Shown one piece after another: positions 10,173 through 18,611 of a stretch of 40,223 bases of DNA. The notes under the pieces were generated by a model that saw nothing but the letters and a program-made list of their open reading frames with translations, did no database searches and was not told the DNA's origin. The stretch's first letter is position 1, and the number at the start of each line of letters is the position of its first letter. The position numbers and the translations under genes are program-made. Source of the stretch: Nonomuraea lactucae (GTDB taxonomy: Bacteria > Actinomycetota > Actinomycetes > Streptosporangiales > Streptosporangiaceae); assembly GCF_003313395.1 (NCBI RefSeq), contig NZ_QNFZ01000289.1, forward strand, positions 1-40,223. The letters are read 5' to 3'.

Positions 10173-10739
10173 TCAAGACCAGCGGTCGAGCAGGTCGACA
10201 CTCCGCTCAAGGACCAGCTCGGTGGAGTCGGCGTCATACTCGTCGAGGCTGTCGTCGGTGAACAGGTGCGCCGACCCCGCATAGGTGAACAGCTCGGCAT
10301 CGGCGCTCGCGTCCACGAGCTTCCGGACGACGTCGAGCTCGCTCCATTCGTCACGATCGTTGACATGGATCTGGAGGGCGACGCCCTCGGGCCAGGGACC
10401 CCCGAAGGTGGAGGCGGGAATCCCACCGTGATAGAGCAGCGCCGCCAGCGCGCCGGGCCGCGTCTGGGCGAGCTTCTGCGCGGGAAGCGCGCCGAGGGAG
10501 AACCCGGCGTACACCACGCCACCCGGCAGCCCGGCCACCGCGGCGACACCACGCTCGATAATGGCCTCGTAGCCGATCTTCTCGGCGTGGGCGACTCCTT
10601 CCTCGAGGGTGGCGAAGGTGGCGCCCTCGTACAGATCGGGCACGAAGACCGTATGACCCGCGGCCCGAAGCCGGTCCGCGAAGCCGTTCACACCGCTGGT
10701 GAGCCCTTGGCAGTGGTGGAACAGGACCACTTCAGCCAT
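10173..10739 (-). CDS. Dienelactone hydrolase-family protein
   Basis: A 188-residue alpha/beta-hydrolase. The nucleophile elbow is YAGFSLGALPA, with Ser where classical dienelactone hydrolases have Cys (GYCLGG). Candidate acid and base residues are in VNDRDEW and GSAHLFTD. The N-terminal VVLFHHCQGLT matches the oxyanion loop of the family. ATG 10739 has a clean AAAGGAG ribosome site (seven bases upstream). Many actinobacterial proteins of this type have no assigned substrate; the Ser form suggests a general ester or lactone hydrolase rather than a chlorocatechol enzyme. It stands alone between converging and diverging neighbours. Confidence 0.87.
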   Translation of the reverse strand: MAEVVLFHHCQGLTSGVNGFADRLRAAGHTVFVPDLYEGATFATLEEGVAHAEKIGYEAIIERGVAAVAGLPGGVVYAGFSLGALPAQKLAQTRPGALAALLYHGGIPASTFGGPWPEGVALQIHVNDRDEWSELDVVRKLVDASADAELFTYAGSAHLFTDDSLDEYDADSTELVLERSVDLLDRWS

Positions 10740-10889
10740 GTCACTCCTTTCGTCGAGGCTCCACCGTACGCTGCCATGCCGGAGCGCGCACCGGGACGGA
10801 TCTCCCACGCGAAACGAGCAATGCCCAGCCGTTCGAGATGTCGCCTACCGTGTCAGCATCCGGAGCGGCGGCGCCCTGGCCAGTCGGGG

Positions 10890-11250
10890 TTGGCGGACGA
10901 GGCTGCCGCGTCCTGGATCGTGACGCTGGGGGCGGCAGATGCTGGCGGTGAAGAGGCGCTGAGCGTGGTCCTTGTGCTGCGGACCGACCCTGAAACGGAT
11001 CTGGAGCGAGCAGACCGACTGGTGCGCCGGTTACGCGACGAACTCATCGAACTGGACGTGGACTCCGTCGCCCTGACCGGGGCCGGAGCAGCTCCGAACG
11101 GGGCCAACGCGCGACTGGCTGGAGCGGCAGGCCGGCAGGCACCGCATCTCGGTGACGATCGATGGCGACGTTGTCGAATTGGAACGAGCCACGTCGAAGG
11201 AACGACGTGAGCTCCTCGACGCCTACATTCGGCGCCATTCGAACGGGTAG
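10890..11250 (+). pseudogene. EACC1-like effector-associated protein, internally deleted and frameshifted
   Basis: Two halves of one small protein lie in different frames. The first (TTG 10890 or GTG 10920 to about 11108) reads ALSVVLVLRTDPETDLERAD and RLRDELIELDVDSVAL. The second (about 11113-11247, stop TAG 11248) reads DWLERQAGRHRISVTIDGD followed by ELERATSKERRELLDAYIRRHSNG. This matches the pattern of effector-associated constant component 1 (EACC1), which precedes caspases, trypsins and other effectors in actinobacterial conflict systems. The linker between the halves, normally a few dozen residues, is missing, and the join at 11106-11112 changes frame. Immediately after the stop comes a caspase start, the usual partner order, so the identification has support from context. 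Confidence 0.7.
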
Positions 11251-11255
11251 AGACG

Positions 11256-11462
11256 ATGGGCCGGCGAGTGGCGCTGCTGGTCGCCACCTACGACTATCAG
11301 GACCCGGGGCTGCGGCAGCTGACCGCACCCGCCCACGACGCCGACGCGCCGGCCGACGTGCTGAGCGATCCGGCGATCGCCGGCTTCGAGGTCACCCCCT
11401 TGGTCAAAGAGCCTCACTCCCGGGTCGGGCAGGCCATCGCGGACTTCTTCCGGGGCCCCACT
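11256..11462 (+). pseudogene. Caspase (peptidase C14) N-terminal fragment
   Basis: From ATG 11256, five bases after the EACC1 remnant stop, the frame reads GRRVALLVATYDYQDPGLRQ, then LTAPAHDADAPADVLSDP, IAGFEVTPLV and HSRVGQAIADFFR. This is the start of a caspase-like domain: first strand, the helix after the HDA block, and the next strand and helix. The following part, which should carry the catalytic His (GHG) and Cys, is absent; after about residue 67 the sequence becomes the promoter region of the SDR gene. The frame stays open for another 70 codons, but only as a shadow of that gene. It is a truncated relic. Confidence 0.7.
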
Positions 11463-11538
11463 GAGCCTGGGGGGTCGTCAAAGCGGGAACCGGACGCGCG
11501 CTTGACACTCCCGGTACAGCACCGCGAAACTCTGCGGC

Positions 11539-12318
11539 ATGACCGGTCAGACCGCCTCACTCACAGACCTCTCGGGCAGCAAGATCGCCATCACCGGCGG
11601 TGCCGGCGACATCGGCCGGGCGATGGCTCGCGAGCTCGCCGGCCGCGGCGCGGATGTCACCCTGCTCGACCTGGCCGCCCCTGATGCGGCGGCCGAATGG
11701 CTGGCGCCGTTCGGGAGCCTGCCGGGCGCGGTCCGATACCGGCAGGCCGACGTGCGCGACAGCGGCGGGCTGTCCGCCGCGCTGGCCGAGATCGGCGGGC
11801 TCGACGTCGCCATAGGCAACGCGGGCATCGTGCGGTCCGCCCCCTTCCTGGAAATCACTCAGGAGCACTGGCAGACTCACCTGGACGTCAACCTGACCGG
11901 GGCGTTCAACCTGACCCAGGCGGCCGCCAGGCAGATGGCGAAGGCGGGCACGCGGGGCCTGGTCCTGCTCACCGGTTCCTGGGTCGGCTCGGTGCCGTGG
12001 CCGGAGATCGCCGCGTACTCGGCCACGAAGGCAGGTCTGGAGATGCTGGCGCGTTCGGCCGCCCGCGAACTGGCACCGCACGGTATCCGGGTCAACGTCC
12101 TCGCGCCGGGCATCGTCAAGGCGGGCCTGGCCGCGCACCAGTACGCCACGGAGCCCCAGTACCGCGAGCGGGTGAGCAGGGTGATCCCGCTGCGCGAGAT
12201 GCAGACCGCTGAGCAGGTCGCGCGCGTGGCGGGCTTCCTGTGCTCCGGCGCGGGGGACTACCTGACGGGCACCGTGCTGCTCGCCGACGGCGGCTGCTCG
12301 CTCTTCCAGTTCGACTGA
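11539..12318 (+). CDS. Short-chain dehydrogenase/reductase (probable sugar dehydrogenase)
   Basis: A 259-residue classical SDR. The Rossmann motif is TGGAGDIGRAMA; NAG is at IGNAGIV; the catalytic residues are Ser in LLTGSW and the YSATK pair; the cofactor-binding PG motif is APGIVKAG. The Asp after strand 2 (LLDLAAP) suggests NAD preference. TTGACA at 11502-11507 may be a -35, but no good -10 is seen. Next to a sugar-acid dehydratase and sugar importers, oxidation of a sugar to its lactone is the natural first step of a non-phosphorylating pathway. The gene points at the FadR-type regulator and is not in its operon, so the link is contextual. Confidence 0.88.
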   Translation: MTGQTASLTDLSGSKIAITGGAGDIGRAMARELAGRGADVTLLDLAAPDAAAEWLAPFGSLPGAVRYRQADVRDSGGLSAALAEIGGLDVAIGNAGIVRSAPFLEITQEHWQTHLDVNLTGAFNLTQAAARQMAKAGTRGLVLLTGSWVGSVPWPEIAAYSATKAGLEMLARSAARELAPHGIRVNVLAPGIVKAGLAAHQYATEPQYRERVSRVIPLREMQTAEQVARVAGFLCSGAGDYLTGTVLLADGGCSLFQFD

Positions 12319-12358
12319 GCACGGCCGATGAGGGAGGCCACTGGACGCCGGAGGATGG

Positions 12359-13126
12359 TCACTCCTCGCTCAGTGCGAGGAGCAGCTCTATGCGGCGCTG
12401 CGCGACCAGGTCGAGGCTCTGGTCCAGATCATTACCGAACGTGCGCAGCGCCAGGCCCAGGTGGCCCTCCATAGCCGCCGTCGCGGCCTCCGGGTCCCGT
12501 TTCTTGATCGCCGCCAGGACGCGCTCGTGATACGGGAGCCCCTTTCTGGAGATCTCCGGGTCGCTCAGGCTGCGCATCATGAGCTCGAAGACCAGCGAGG
12601 TGATCGAACCGAACATCGTCTCGATCACCGGGTTACGCGACGCGCGCGCCACGGCCGCGTGGAAGTCGAGGTCGGCGCGCGCCCGTGACACCACGTCGCG
12701 CGCCTGGTCGCAGCGGGCCAGGGCGGCCTCCATGGCCGCGACGTCCTGGTCCGTGGCGTTTTCCGCGGCGAGCCGCGCGGTCTCGCGCTCCAGCATCAGC
12801 CTGGCCTGTACGAGGTCGCGGGGGGTCGGCTTGCGCTGCCGGTAGGCGGTGTCGAACGGCCTGACCGAGGCGGCCGGGTCGCTGCGCCGGACGAAGGCGC
12901 CCCGGCCGGGCCGCACCTCGATGAGGCCGCGTTCCTCCAACGTGCGCAGCACCTCGCGCACCATCGGGCGGCTCACCCGGAAGCGCTCAGCGAGCTGCCG
13001 CTCCGACGCCAGCTTCGCCCCCGGGGCCAGGTGCCCGGAGAGCAGCTCGAGCTCCAGCCGCTCGGCCATGTCCTCCTTGGAGAACACTTTCTCCTCCTGC
13101 TCCCCCTGCATGCCTTCACTCCGCAT
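12359..13126 (-). CDS. GntR/FadR-family transcriptional regulator
   Basis: A 255-residue regulator with an N-terminal winged helix-turn-helix (residues about 17-80: LASERQLAERFRVSRPMVREVLRTLEERGLIEVRPGRGAFV) and a C-terminal all-helical FCD ligand domain (about 100-240) with LDFHAAVARASRN and the HERVLAAIKKRDPEAA block, which contains the usual His/Asp metal-site residues. FadR-subfamily FCD regulators commonly sense sugar acids or other organic acids. It is transcribed divergently from the importer operon at 13307, and the gap holds two copies of a candidate operator, so it very likely represses that operon and itself. Confidence 0.92.
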   Translation of the reverse strand: MRSEGMQGEQEEKVFSKEDMAERLELELLSGHLAPGAKLASERQLAERFRVSRPMVREVLRTLEERGLIEVRPGRGAFVRRSDPAASVRPFDTAYRQRKPTPRDLVQARLMLERETARLAAENATDQDVAAMEAALARCDQARDVVSRARADLDFHAAVARASRNPVIETMFGSITSLVFELMMRSLSDPEISRKGLPYHERVLAAIKKRDPEAATAAMEGHLGLALRTFGNDLDQSLDLVAQRRIELLLALSEE

Positions 13127-13169
13127 GCCGCCACCGTAGCGGTCCGGAGGCTTTCGTTCACTCCTCCTT

Positions 13170-13186
13170 CCGGTCTTACCGGTAAG
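13170..13186. promoter_or_regulatory. Candidate FadR-type operator, copy 1
   Basis: CCGGTCTTACC at 13170-13180 leads into the perfect 12-bp palindrome CTTACCGGTAAG (13175-13186). The 11-base string recurs exactly at 13257-13267. It lies 44 bases upstream of the regulator's start codon, a good place for autoregulation. Confidence 0.55.
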
Positions 13187-13256
13187 TCCGTTACCTCATC
13201 GAAACTTCGACCCCATTGACCGGCGGGGTCGCTTACGCCACCGTAATCTGGCATGG

Positions 13257-13281
13257 CCGGTCTTACCAGTTTGACCAGAGC
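13257..13281. promoter_or_regulatory. Candidate FadR-type operator, copy 2
   Basis: CCGGTCTTACC is repeated here, followed by AGTTTGACC, so GGTC and GACC form an inverted pair across ten bases. It ends about 25-40 bases before the ATPase start, in the likely 5' leader of the importer operon. Between the two copies, CGACCCC and GGGGTCG (13208-13231) form another inverted repeat around a TTGACC that could be a -35; no convincing -10 follows it. Confidence 0.5.
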
Positions 13282-13306
13282 TCGGATCGGATCCGAGGAG
13301 GATCGA

Positions 13307-14089
13307 ATGGCCCTGTTCGAAGCGATCGGCGTCCGCAAGAGCTTCGGTGGTGTGGAGGCGTTGCGCGGCGTGGACTTCGCGGTGGAGGAAGGCGAAATCG
13401 TGGGCCTCATGGGCGACAACGGCGCCGGCAAATCCACGCTCGTCAAGATGATCTGCGGCGCCTACCGCCCCGACGCCGGCCGGCTACGCATGGACGGCGT
13501 GCCCGTGACGTTCCGGTCGCCGCGCGACGCCGCCCAGCGGGGTGTCGCCGTCGTGTACCAGACGCTCGGCTTGGTGGACCAGCGCGACGTGGCCACGAAC
13601 GTCTTCCTCGGCCAGGAGCCGCGCCGGTTCGGATTCGTGGACGCCCGCAGGATGCGGCGCGAGGCGCGCGAGGTGCTCGACACGCTGCGGATCCGCATCC
13701 CCTCCGTCCGGCTGCCGGTGGGCGGGCTGTCCGGCGGGCAGCGGCAGTGTGTCGCCATCGCCCGCGCCGTCCACCAGGGCGGCCGGCTGGTGCTGCTGGA
13801 CGAGCCGACCGCCGCGCTCGGGCCGGAGCAGCAGGCGAACGTGCTGCGCCTGGTCGCCGATCTGAAGGCGCAGGGCAAGGCCGTGGTGGTCGTCAGCCAC
13901 AACGTCGACCACGTGCTCGCCGTTGCCGACCGGGTCGTGGTCATGCGCGGCGGCCTGGTGTCGGGCGTGCTCGAGGTGGCCGGGACGTCGGCGGCCGAGA
14001 TCGTCGGGCTCATCCTCGGCGACCGGGCGGCCGCCGCGCTCGACCCCGCCGGCGCCCTCCACGAAACGACCCGAGGAGTGAACAGGTGA
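13307..14089 (+). CDS. CUT2-type sugar ABC transporter ATPase (single domain)
   Basis: Energy-coupling subunit of a ribose/xylose-type importer. The 260-residue product has Walker A GDNGAGKST (36-44), the signature LSGGQRQ (141-147), Walker B LVLLDEPTAALG (161-172) and a switch His in VVVSHNVDHV. Classical RbsA/XylG proteins carry two fused ATPase domains; this one has one, as in the FrcA-like class. ATG 13307 follows GAGGAGGATCGA; an earlier in-frame ATG at 13253 would put the operator inside the coding region and has no ribosome site. Its stop overlaps the GTG of the permease gene. Confidence 0.92.
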   Translation: MALFEAIGVRKSFGGVEALRGVDFAVEEGEIVGLMGDNGAGKSTLVKMICGAYRPDAGRLRMDGVPVTFRSPRDAAQRGVAVVYQTLGLVDQRDVATNVFLGQEPRRFGFVDARRMRREAREVLDTLRIRIPSVRLPVGGLSGGQRQCVAIARAVHQGGRLVLLDEPTAALGPEQQANVLRLVADLKAQGKAVVVVSHNVDHVLAVADRVVVMRGGLVSGVLEVAGTSAAEIVGLILGDRAAAALDPAGALHETTRGVNR

Positions 14090-15096
14090 CCGCGCACGCG
14101 CTCGACCTGCCCGTCGACGACACGGCGGGGACACTGTTGAAGAGGCTCCTCGGTGCCCGCGAGTTCGGCGTCGTCGTGGCGACCGCCGTGGTGGTGACCG
14201 CCTGCGCGGTGCTCGCCGACGGCTTCATGACGACGGCCAACCTGCTTACGGTGGCCCAGCAGATCGCCGTGCTCGGCATCATCGCGGTCGGCATGACGTT
14301 CGTGCTCATCGCCGGGGAGATCGACCTGTCCGTCGGCTCCCTGTACGGGTTCCTCGCCGTGACGCTGGCGAGCCTGGTGACCGAGATCGGCGTCCCTGTG
14401 GGCGGCGCCGTGCCGCTCACCATCGGCGTGGGCGTGCTCATCGGGCTGGTCAACGGGCTGGTGACCACCGGGCTCGGCATCCCGTCCTTCATCGTGACGC
14501 TCGCCGCCATGGGAGTGCTGCGGGGCTTCGCGCTGCTGATCGCCGACGACGTGCCGGTGGACGGCTCACGCGACCCGCTCTTCCACGCCCTGTTCGCCGG
14601 CTATCCGGCGACCAACCTCAACGCCAGCACCCTGTGGATGGGCGGCGTCGTGGTGATCGCCTCCGTCGTGCTGGCGAAGACCGAGTTCGGGTACGACGTC
14701 TACGCCACCGGGGGCAACAGCTCGGCCGCGGGGAACGCCGGCATCGGGACCGCCCGCGTGAAGATCACGTGCTTCTGCGTCAGCGGCGCACTGTGCGGGC
14801 TCGCCGCCACCGTCATCAATGCCCAGTTCGGCAACGCGCCGCCGTCCACGGGCGTCGGCTACGAGCTGTACGCCATCGCGGCGGTCGTCATCGGTGGCGC
14901 GGCGCTGTCCGGGGGCACCGGCAGCATCCTCGGCGCCCTCCTCGGCGCGGTGCTGACCGGCGTCATTAGCAACGCCCTGGTTCTGTTCGGGATCGACGAC
15001 AACTGGCAACAGGTCGCCACGGGCCTGCTCATTCTCGTCGCGGTGCTGGTCAACACCGTGATCGCCAGGCGCTCCAGGAGAGGAGTCCACTCATGA
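14086..15096 (+). CDS. CUT2-type sugar ABC transporter permease
   Basis: The 336-residue product is strongly hydrophobic, with eight to ten predicted membrane helices, and carries the RbsC/XylH-family blocks GMTFVLIAGEIDLSVGS, GIPSFIVTLAAMGVLRG, ATGGNSSAAGNAGI, and AAVVIGGAALSGGTGSILGALLGA. GTG 14086 overlaps the ATPase stop and has AGGAG upstream; the stop overlaps the ATG of the binding-protein gene. It forms the membrane channel of the importer and would act with the adjacent ATPase and lipoprotein. Confidence 0.93.
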   Translation: MTAHALDLPVDDTAGTLLKRLLGAREFGVVVATAVVVTACAVLADGFMTTANLLTVAQQIAVLGIIAVGMTFVLIAGEIDLSVGSLYGFLAVTLASLVTEIGVPVGGAVPLTIGVGVLIGLVNGLVTTGLGIPSFIVTLAAMGVLRGFALLIADDVPVDGSRDPLFHALFAGYPATNLNASTLWMGGVVVIASVVLAKTEFGYDVYATGGNSSAAGNAGIGTARVKITCFCVSGALCGLAATVINAQFGNAPPSTGVGYELYAIAAVVIGGAALSGGTGSILGALLGAVLTGVISNALVLFGIDDNWQQVATGLLILVAVLVNTVIARRSRRGVHS

Positions 15097-16133
15097 CCAC
15101 CACATCCTCACCGTCCTCACCCACCCGCCGCGGCCTGCTGTACGGCTCGGCCGCCCTTGCCCTCGTCACCGCGTGCAGCAGCGAGAAGAAGCCGGCCCCC
15201 GCCGCGGGGACGGCCGCCTCGGGCAGCGGCCCGCAGCAGGGCAAGAAGGTCATCTTCGTCGTGCACGACAAGAATCCCTTCTTCGCCCCGGTCGAGGCCG
15301 GGTTCAAGGACTTCGGCGCCCTCATGGGCTGGACCACGCAGTTCATCGGACCGGCCCAGCAGGACGTACAGAAGACGGTCGAACTGCAGCAGAGCGCCAT
15401 AAACGCCAAGCCCGCCGGCCTCATCCTGACCCGCGTCGACGAGCGCTCCTTCGACGACAACATCAGGCGTGCCCTCGGCGCCGGGACGAAGGTGGTGCTG
15501 TCCAACGTGGCCAGCGGCGGCTACGACAAGCTCGGCGTGGGTTTCGTCGGCCAGGACTTCGTGCCCGCCGGGGAGATCTGCGGCAGGGAGATCTGCGCGG
15601 TCGCGCGGAAGCAGACGAACCGGACCGACGGGAAGATCGTGCTGGGCAACGGCGCCCCCGGCAACAGCGCCCTGGAGCAGCGCATCGAGGGCATGAAGCG
15701 CGGCATCGCCGCCTACAACAAGGAGAACGGCACCGCGTACGAGGGCCTCGACTTCGTCAGCTCCTTCGACCAGAGTCAGGCGATCGGCAAGATCGACGCG
15801 CTGCACACCCGCCTGGGCGACCAGATCGTGGGGTGGTCGATGGCCGGGATCGACCACCAGTACGTCGCCGCCTGGGTCAAGCAGAAGAACATCGTCACCC
15901 GGTTCGGCATCGGCGGGTTCGACCTGGTCGGCCCGGTGCTGGAGGGCATCAGGGACGGCTCCATCCACTTCTCGCTCGGCCAGAACCCCTATGCGCAGGG
16001 CTGGATCGCGGCCGCGCTGATCGCGATGGAGATCGACCCCGGCTTCCCCGCGAAGACCTACGACACCGGCGCCGAGGTCGTCGACGCCGGCAACATCCAG
16101 GCCGTGCTCAAGCGCGAGAGCCGGTTCATCTGA
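15093..16133 (+). CDS. Sugar ABC transporter substrate-binding lipoprotein (Peripla_BP_4 type)
   Basis: The 346-residue product has twin Arg before a hydrophobic stretch (TRRGLLYGSAALALVTAC), with a lipobox ending at Cys28, so it is exported (possibly by the Tat route) and lipidated. The mature part is a type I periplasmic-binding fold: KVIFVVHDKNPFF at the first strand, QKTVELQQSAINAKPAGLIL, and a late SLGQNPYAQGWIAA block typical of ribose/xylose-class receptors. ATG overlaps the permease stop. The ligand is unknown; the linked dehydratase suggests a monosaccharide or sugar acid. Confidence 0.92.
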   Translation: MTTTSSPSSPTRRGLLYGSAALALVTACSSEKKPAPAAGTAASGSGPQQGKKVIFVVHDKNPFFAPVEAGFKDFGALMGWTTQFIGPAQQDVQKTVELQQSAINAKPAGLILTRVDERSFDDNIRRALGAGTKVVLSNVASGGYDKLGVGFVGQDFVPAGEICGREICAVARKQTNRTDGKIVLGNGAPGNSALEQRIEGMKRGIAAYNKENGTAYEGLDFVSSFDQSQAIGKIDALHTRLGDQIVGWSMAGIDHQYVAAWVKQKNIVTRFGIGGFDLVGPVLEGIRDGSIHFSLGQNPYAQGWIAAALIAMEIDPGFPAKTYDTGAEVVDAGNIQAVLKRESRFI

Positions 16134-16152
16134 CTACTAAGGAGCGAAGCGC

Positions 16153-17337
16153 GTGAAGATCGTCGCGCTCGAGACCATCCGTCCCGCCGTGCAGCCCAAC
16201 CTGCTGTTCGTGCGCCTGCACACCGACACCGGCCTGACCGGGCTCGGCGAGGCGTTCTACGGGGCCAGGGCCGTGGAGGCGTACCTGCACGAAAGCCTCG
16301 CCGAGGTGCTGCTCGGCGTCAGCGACCCCACGCCCGAGCGGGTCGCCGGGCTGCTGACGGGATACGTCGGCTACCAGGGCGCCGGCGTCGAGACGCGGGG
16401 CAACGGCGCCGTGGACATCGCGGTGTGGGACCTGCTCGGGCAGGTCTCCGGGCTGCCGCTCACCGACCTGCTCGGCGGGACCGTGCGGGATGAGGTGGCG
16501 ATCTACAACACGTGCGCGGGGCCGGGCTACATCTCCAGTTCGGCCCGCCAGGAGGCCCGCAACTGGGGGGTCGGCAGCGGGGAGCGCTACGAGGATCTGC
16601 GCGCGTTCCTCACCGACCCGGCCGGGCTCGCCCGCGACCTGTGGGACCAAGGCATCCGCGGCATGAAGGTGTGGCCGTTCGACACCGCGGCCGAGCGCAC
16701 GGGCGGGACCGAGATCTCCCAGGCCGACCTCGACCAGGGGCTGGCGGTCCTGGCGGCCGTCCGCGAGGAGGTGGGCCTCGGCATGCGGCTCATGGTCGAG
16801 TTGCACGGCCTGTGGAGCCGGCCCGCGGCCGAACGCATCCTGGTCGCGCTCGCCCCGTACCGGCCGTACTGGGTGGAGGACCCGCTGCGCGCCGACGCCA
16901 CCGCGGCCTACGCCCGCCTCGCCCGTGTCGAGGGCGTGCCGATCGCGGCCGGTGAGACCTGCGTCGGCCGCCGCGGGTTCATGCCGCTGCTGGACTCGGG
17001 CGCGGTGGACGTGCTCACCCTCGACATCCAGTGGACGGGCGGGCTGACCGAGGCACGCAAGATCGCCTCGCTCGCCGACGCCTACGCGGTGCCGGTGGCG
17101 CCGCACGACTGCACGGGCCCCGCCACCCTGGCCACCTGCGTGCACTTCGTGTGCAGCCAGCCGAACGGGCTGATCCAGGAGACCGTCAGAGCCTTCCTGC
17201 ACACCTGGTACGACGCGCTGGTGACGGGCCTGCCCGAGATCAGCGGAGGCGTGGCGCGGCCTGGCCGCGCGCCCGGCCACGGTGTGCGGCTGCGTGAGGA
17301 CCTTCCGGACGCCCAGCGCCGTACGACCCGACTCTGA
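16153..17337 (+). CDS. Enolase-superfamily acid-sugar dehydratase (galactonate dehydratase-like)
   Basis: A 394-residue member of the mandelate racemase/muconate-lactonizing group. Metal-ligand and catalytic candidates are Glu216 and His218 in MVELHG, Glu242 in WVEDPL, Glu268 in AAGETCVGRRGF, His318 in VAPHDCTGP and Glu343 in IQETV; Lys172 lies in GMKVWPF. A ligand-X-His arrangement on the third strand with a late His is that of galactonate-type dehydratases, which remove water from an aldonic acid to give a 2-keto-3-deoxy acid. The exact sugar cannot be read. Start is GTG 16153 after AAGGAG. It sits between the two importers, with no lactonase or aldolase in the window. Confidence 0.88.
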   Translation: MKIVALETIRPAVQPNLLFVRLHTDTGLTGLGEAFYGARAVEAYLHESLAEVLLGVSDPTPERVAGLLTGYVGYQGAGVETRGNGAVDIAVWDLLGQVSGLPLTDLLGGTVRDEVAIYNTCAGPGYISSSARQEARNWGVGSGERYEDLRAFLTDPAGLARDLWDQGIRGMKVWPFDTAAERTGGTEISQADLDQGLAVLAAVREEVGLGMRLMVELHGLWSRPAAERILVALAPYRPYWVEDPLRADATAAYARLARVEGVPIAAGETCVGRRGFMPLLDSGAVDVLTLDIQWTGGLTEARKIASLADAYAVPVAPHDCTGPATLATCVHFVCSQPNGLIQETVRAFLHTWYDALVTGLPEISGGVARPGRAPGHGVRLREDLPDAQRRTTRL

Positions 17338-17369
17338 CCCGACTCTGAGCGACTTCGAAAGGTTCCAAC

Positions 17370-18611
17370 ATGCGCATCGCACGACTCACCGTCGCCCTGA
17401 CAACCGGCCTCGCGCTGGTCACGGCGTGCGGCGGCACGGATGGCGGCAAGTCCGACGGCGCGGACGCCGGGGGCGGGCCGGAGACCATCGTCTTCGCGCT
17501 GGCCGGACTGGGCCCCGAGGGCGAGGCCACACAGGCGGCGATCAAGGACTTCGAGCGGGCGAACCCCTCGATCAAGGTCGAGGTGCAGGTGCTCTCCACG
17601 GACGCGACCCAGTACCTGCAGCAGTTGCAGCACCGGTTCGTCGCCGGGTCGGGCACGCCCGACGTCTTCAAGGTGGACGGCATCTACCCCGCGTCCCTCG
17701 CCAAGGCCGGCTGGCTCCTCGATCTGGACACGCTCAAGCCCGACCTCGGCGCCTTCATGCCCTCGTCGCTGACCGCCGGACGCTATCAGGGCAAGACATA
17801 CGCGGTGCCGTGGTTCATCAACACCGAGGGGCTGTTCTACCGCACCGACCTGGTCAAGGTTCCCCCCAAGACCCCCGAGGAACTCGTCGCGGCCGCACAG
17901 GCGGCGATGAAGGCCAACCCGAAGGTGAAGTACGGCCTCGCCTTCGAGGGCGCCAAGTACGAGGGCGCGATCACCGCGTTCCTCGCCATGGCCGGCGGCT
18001 TCGGCGGCAAGCTCGACCCCGCCAACCTCGACACCCCCGAGAACCGGCGGGCCCTACGGTTCATGCGCGACTCCATCCACCAGACCAAGATCGCGCCCCA
18101 GGCGGTCACCGGCTGGAAGGAGGGCGAGGTCCAGCAGGCGTTCAGCTCCGGCCAGGCGGTGTTCGCGCTCAACTGGCCATTCGTGTTCTCCGCCTCCGAG
18201 GGCATGCCCGCCGCCGGGAAGATCGGGTTCGCCCCGTTCGCCGGGACCGGCGCGACGCTGGGCGCGGAGATGCTGGCCATCAATGGCAAGAGCGCGCACA
18301 CCGCCGCCTCCTGGAAGCTCATCCAGCACCTCACCAGCGCCGACGTCCAGGTCAAGCGCGCCCTGGCGACGGGCAACCCGCCCTCGGTGACGGCCGCCTA
18401 CAACGAGACCCTGTTCGCCGAGGCCCCCTATTTCAAGCAGGTCCAGAAGGTGGCCGAGGTCGCCGTGCAGCGGCCCGTCGCGACCAACTACCCGAAGATC
18501 TCCGACCGCCTGCAGACCATGCTGTCCTCTGTCCTGTCGAACCTGACCCCGCCGGAGCAGGCGCTGACCACTGCCGCCTCCGAGGTGCGGGACATCGCCG
18601 CGAATGGCTAG
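17370..18611 (+). CDS. Extracellular solute-binding lipoprotein, family 1 (CUT1 type)
   Basis: The 413-residue product has a lipoprotein signal ending LVTAC (Cys20) followed by a Gly/Ala/Asp-rich linker. The mature protein is a maltose-binding-type fold: ETIVFALAGLGPEGEATQAAI, FERANPSIKVEVQVLS, the sugar-receptor block TPDVFKVDGIYPASLAKAGWLLDLD, and YAVPWFINTEGLFYRTDL. Such receptors bind oligosaccharides. ATG 17370 follows AAAGG and lies 32 bases after the dehydratase gene. The C-terminus overlaps the first permease by eight bases. Confidence 0.93.
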   Translation: MRIARLTVALTTGLALVTACGGTDGGKSDGADAGGGPETIVFALAGLGPEGEATQAAIKDFERANPSIKVEVQVLSTDATQYLQQLQHRFVAGSGTPDVFKVDGIYPASLAKAGWLLDLDTLKPDLGAFMPSSLTAGRYQGKTYAVPWFINTEGLFYRTDLVKVPPKTPEELVAAAQAAMKANPKVKYGLAFEGAKYEGAITAFLAMAGGFGGKLDPANLDTPENRRALRFMRDSIHQTKIAPQAVTGWKEGEVQQAFSSGQAVFALNWPFVFSASEGMPAAGKIGFAPFAGTGATLGAEMLAINGKSAHTAASWKLIQHLTSADVQVKRALATGNPPSVTAAYNETLFAEAPYFKQVQKVAEVAVQRPVATNYPKISDRLQTMLSSVLSNLTPPEQALTTAASEVRDIAANG

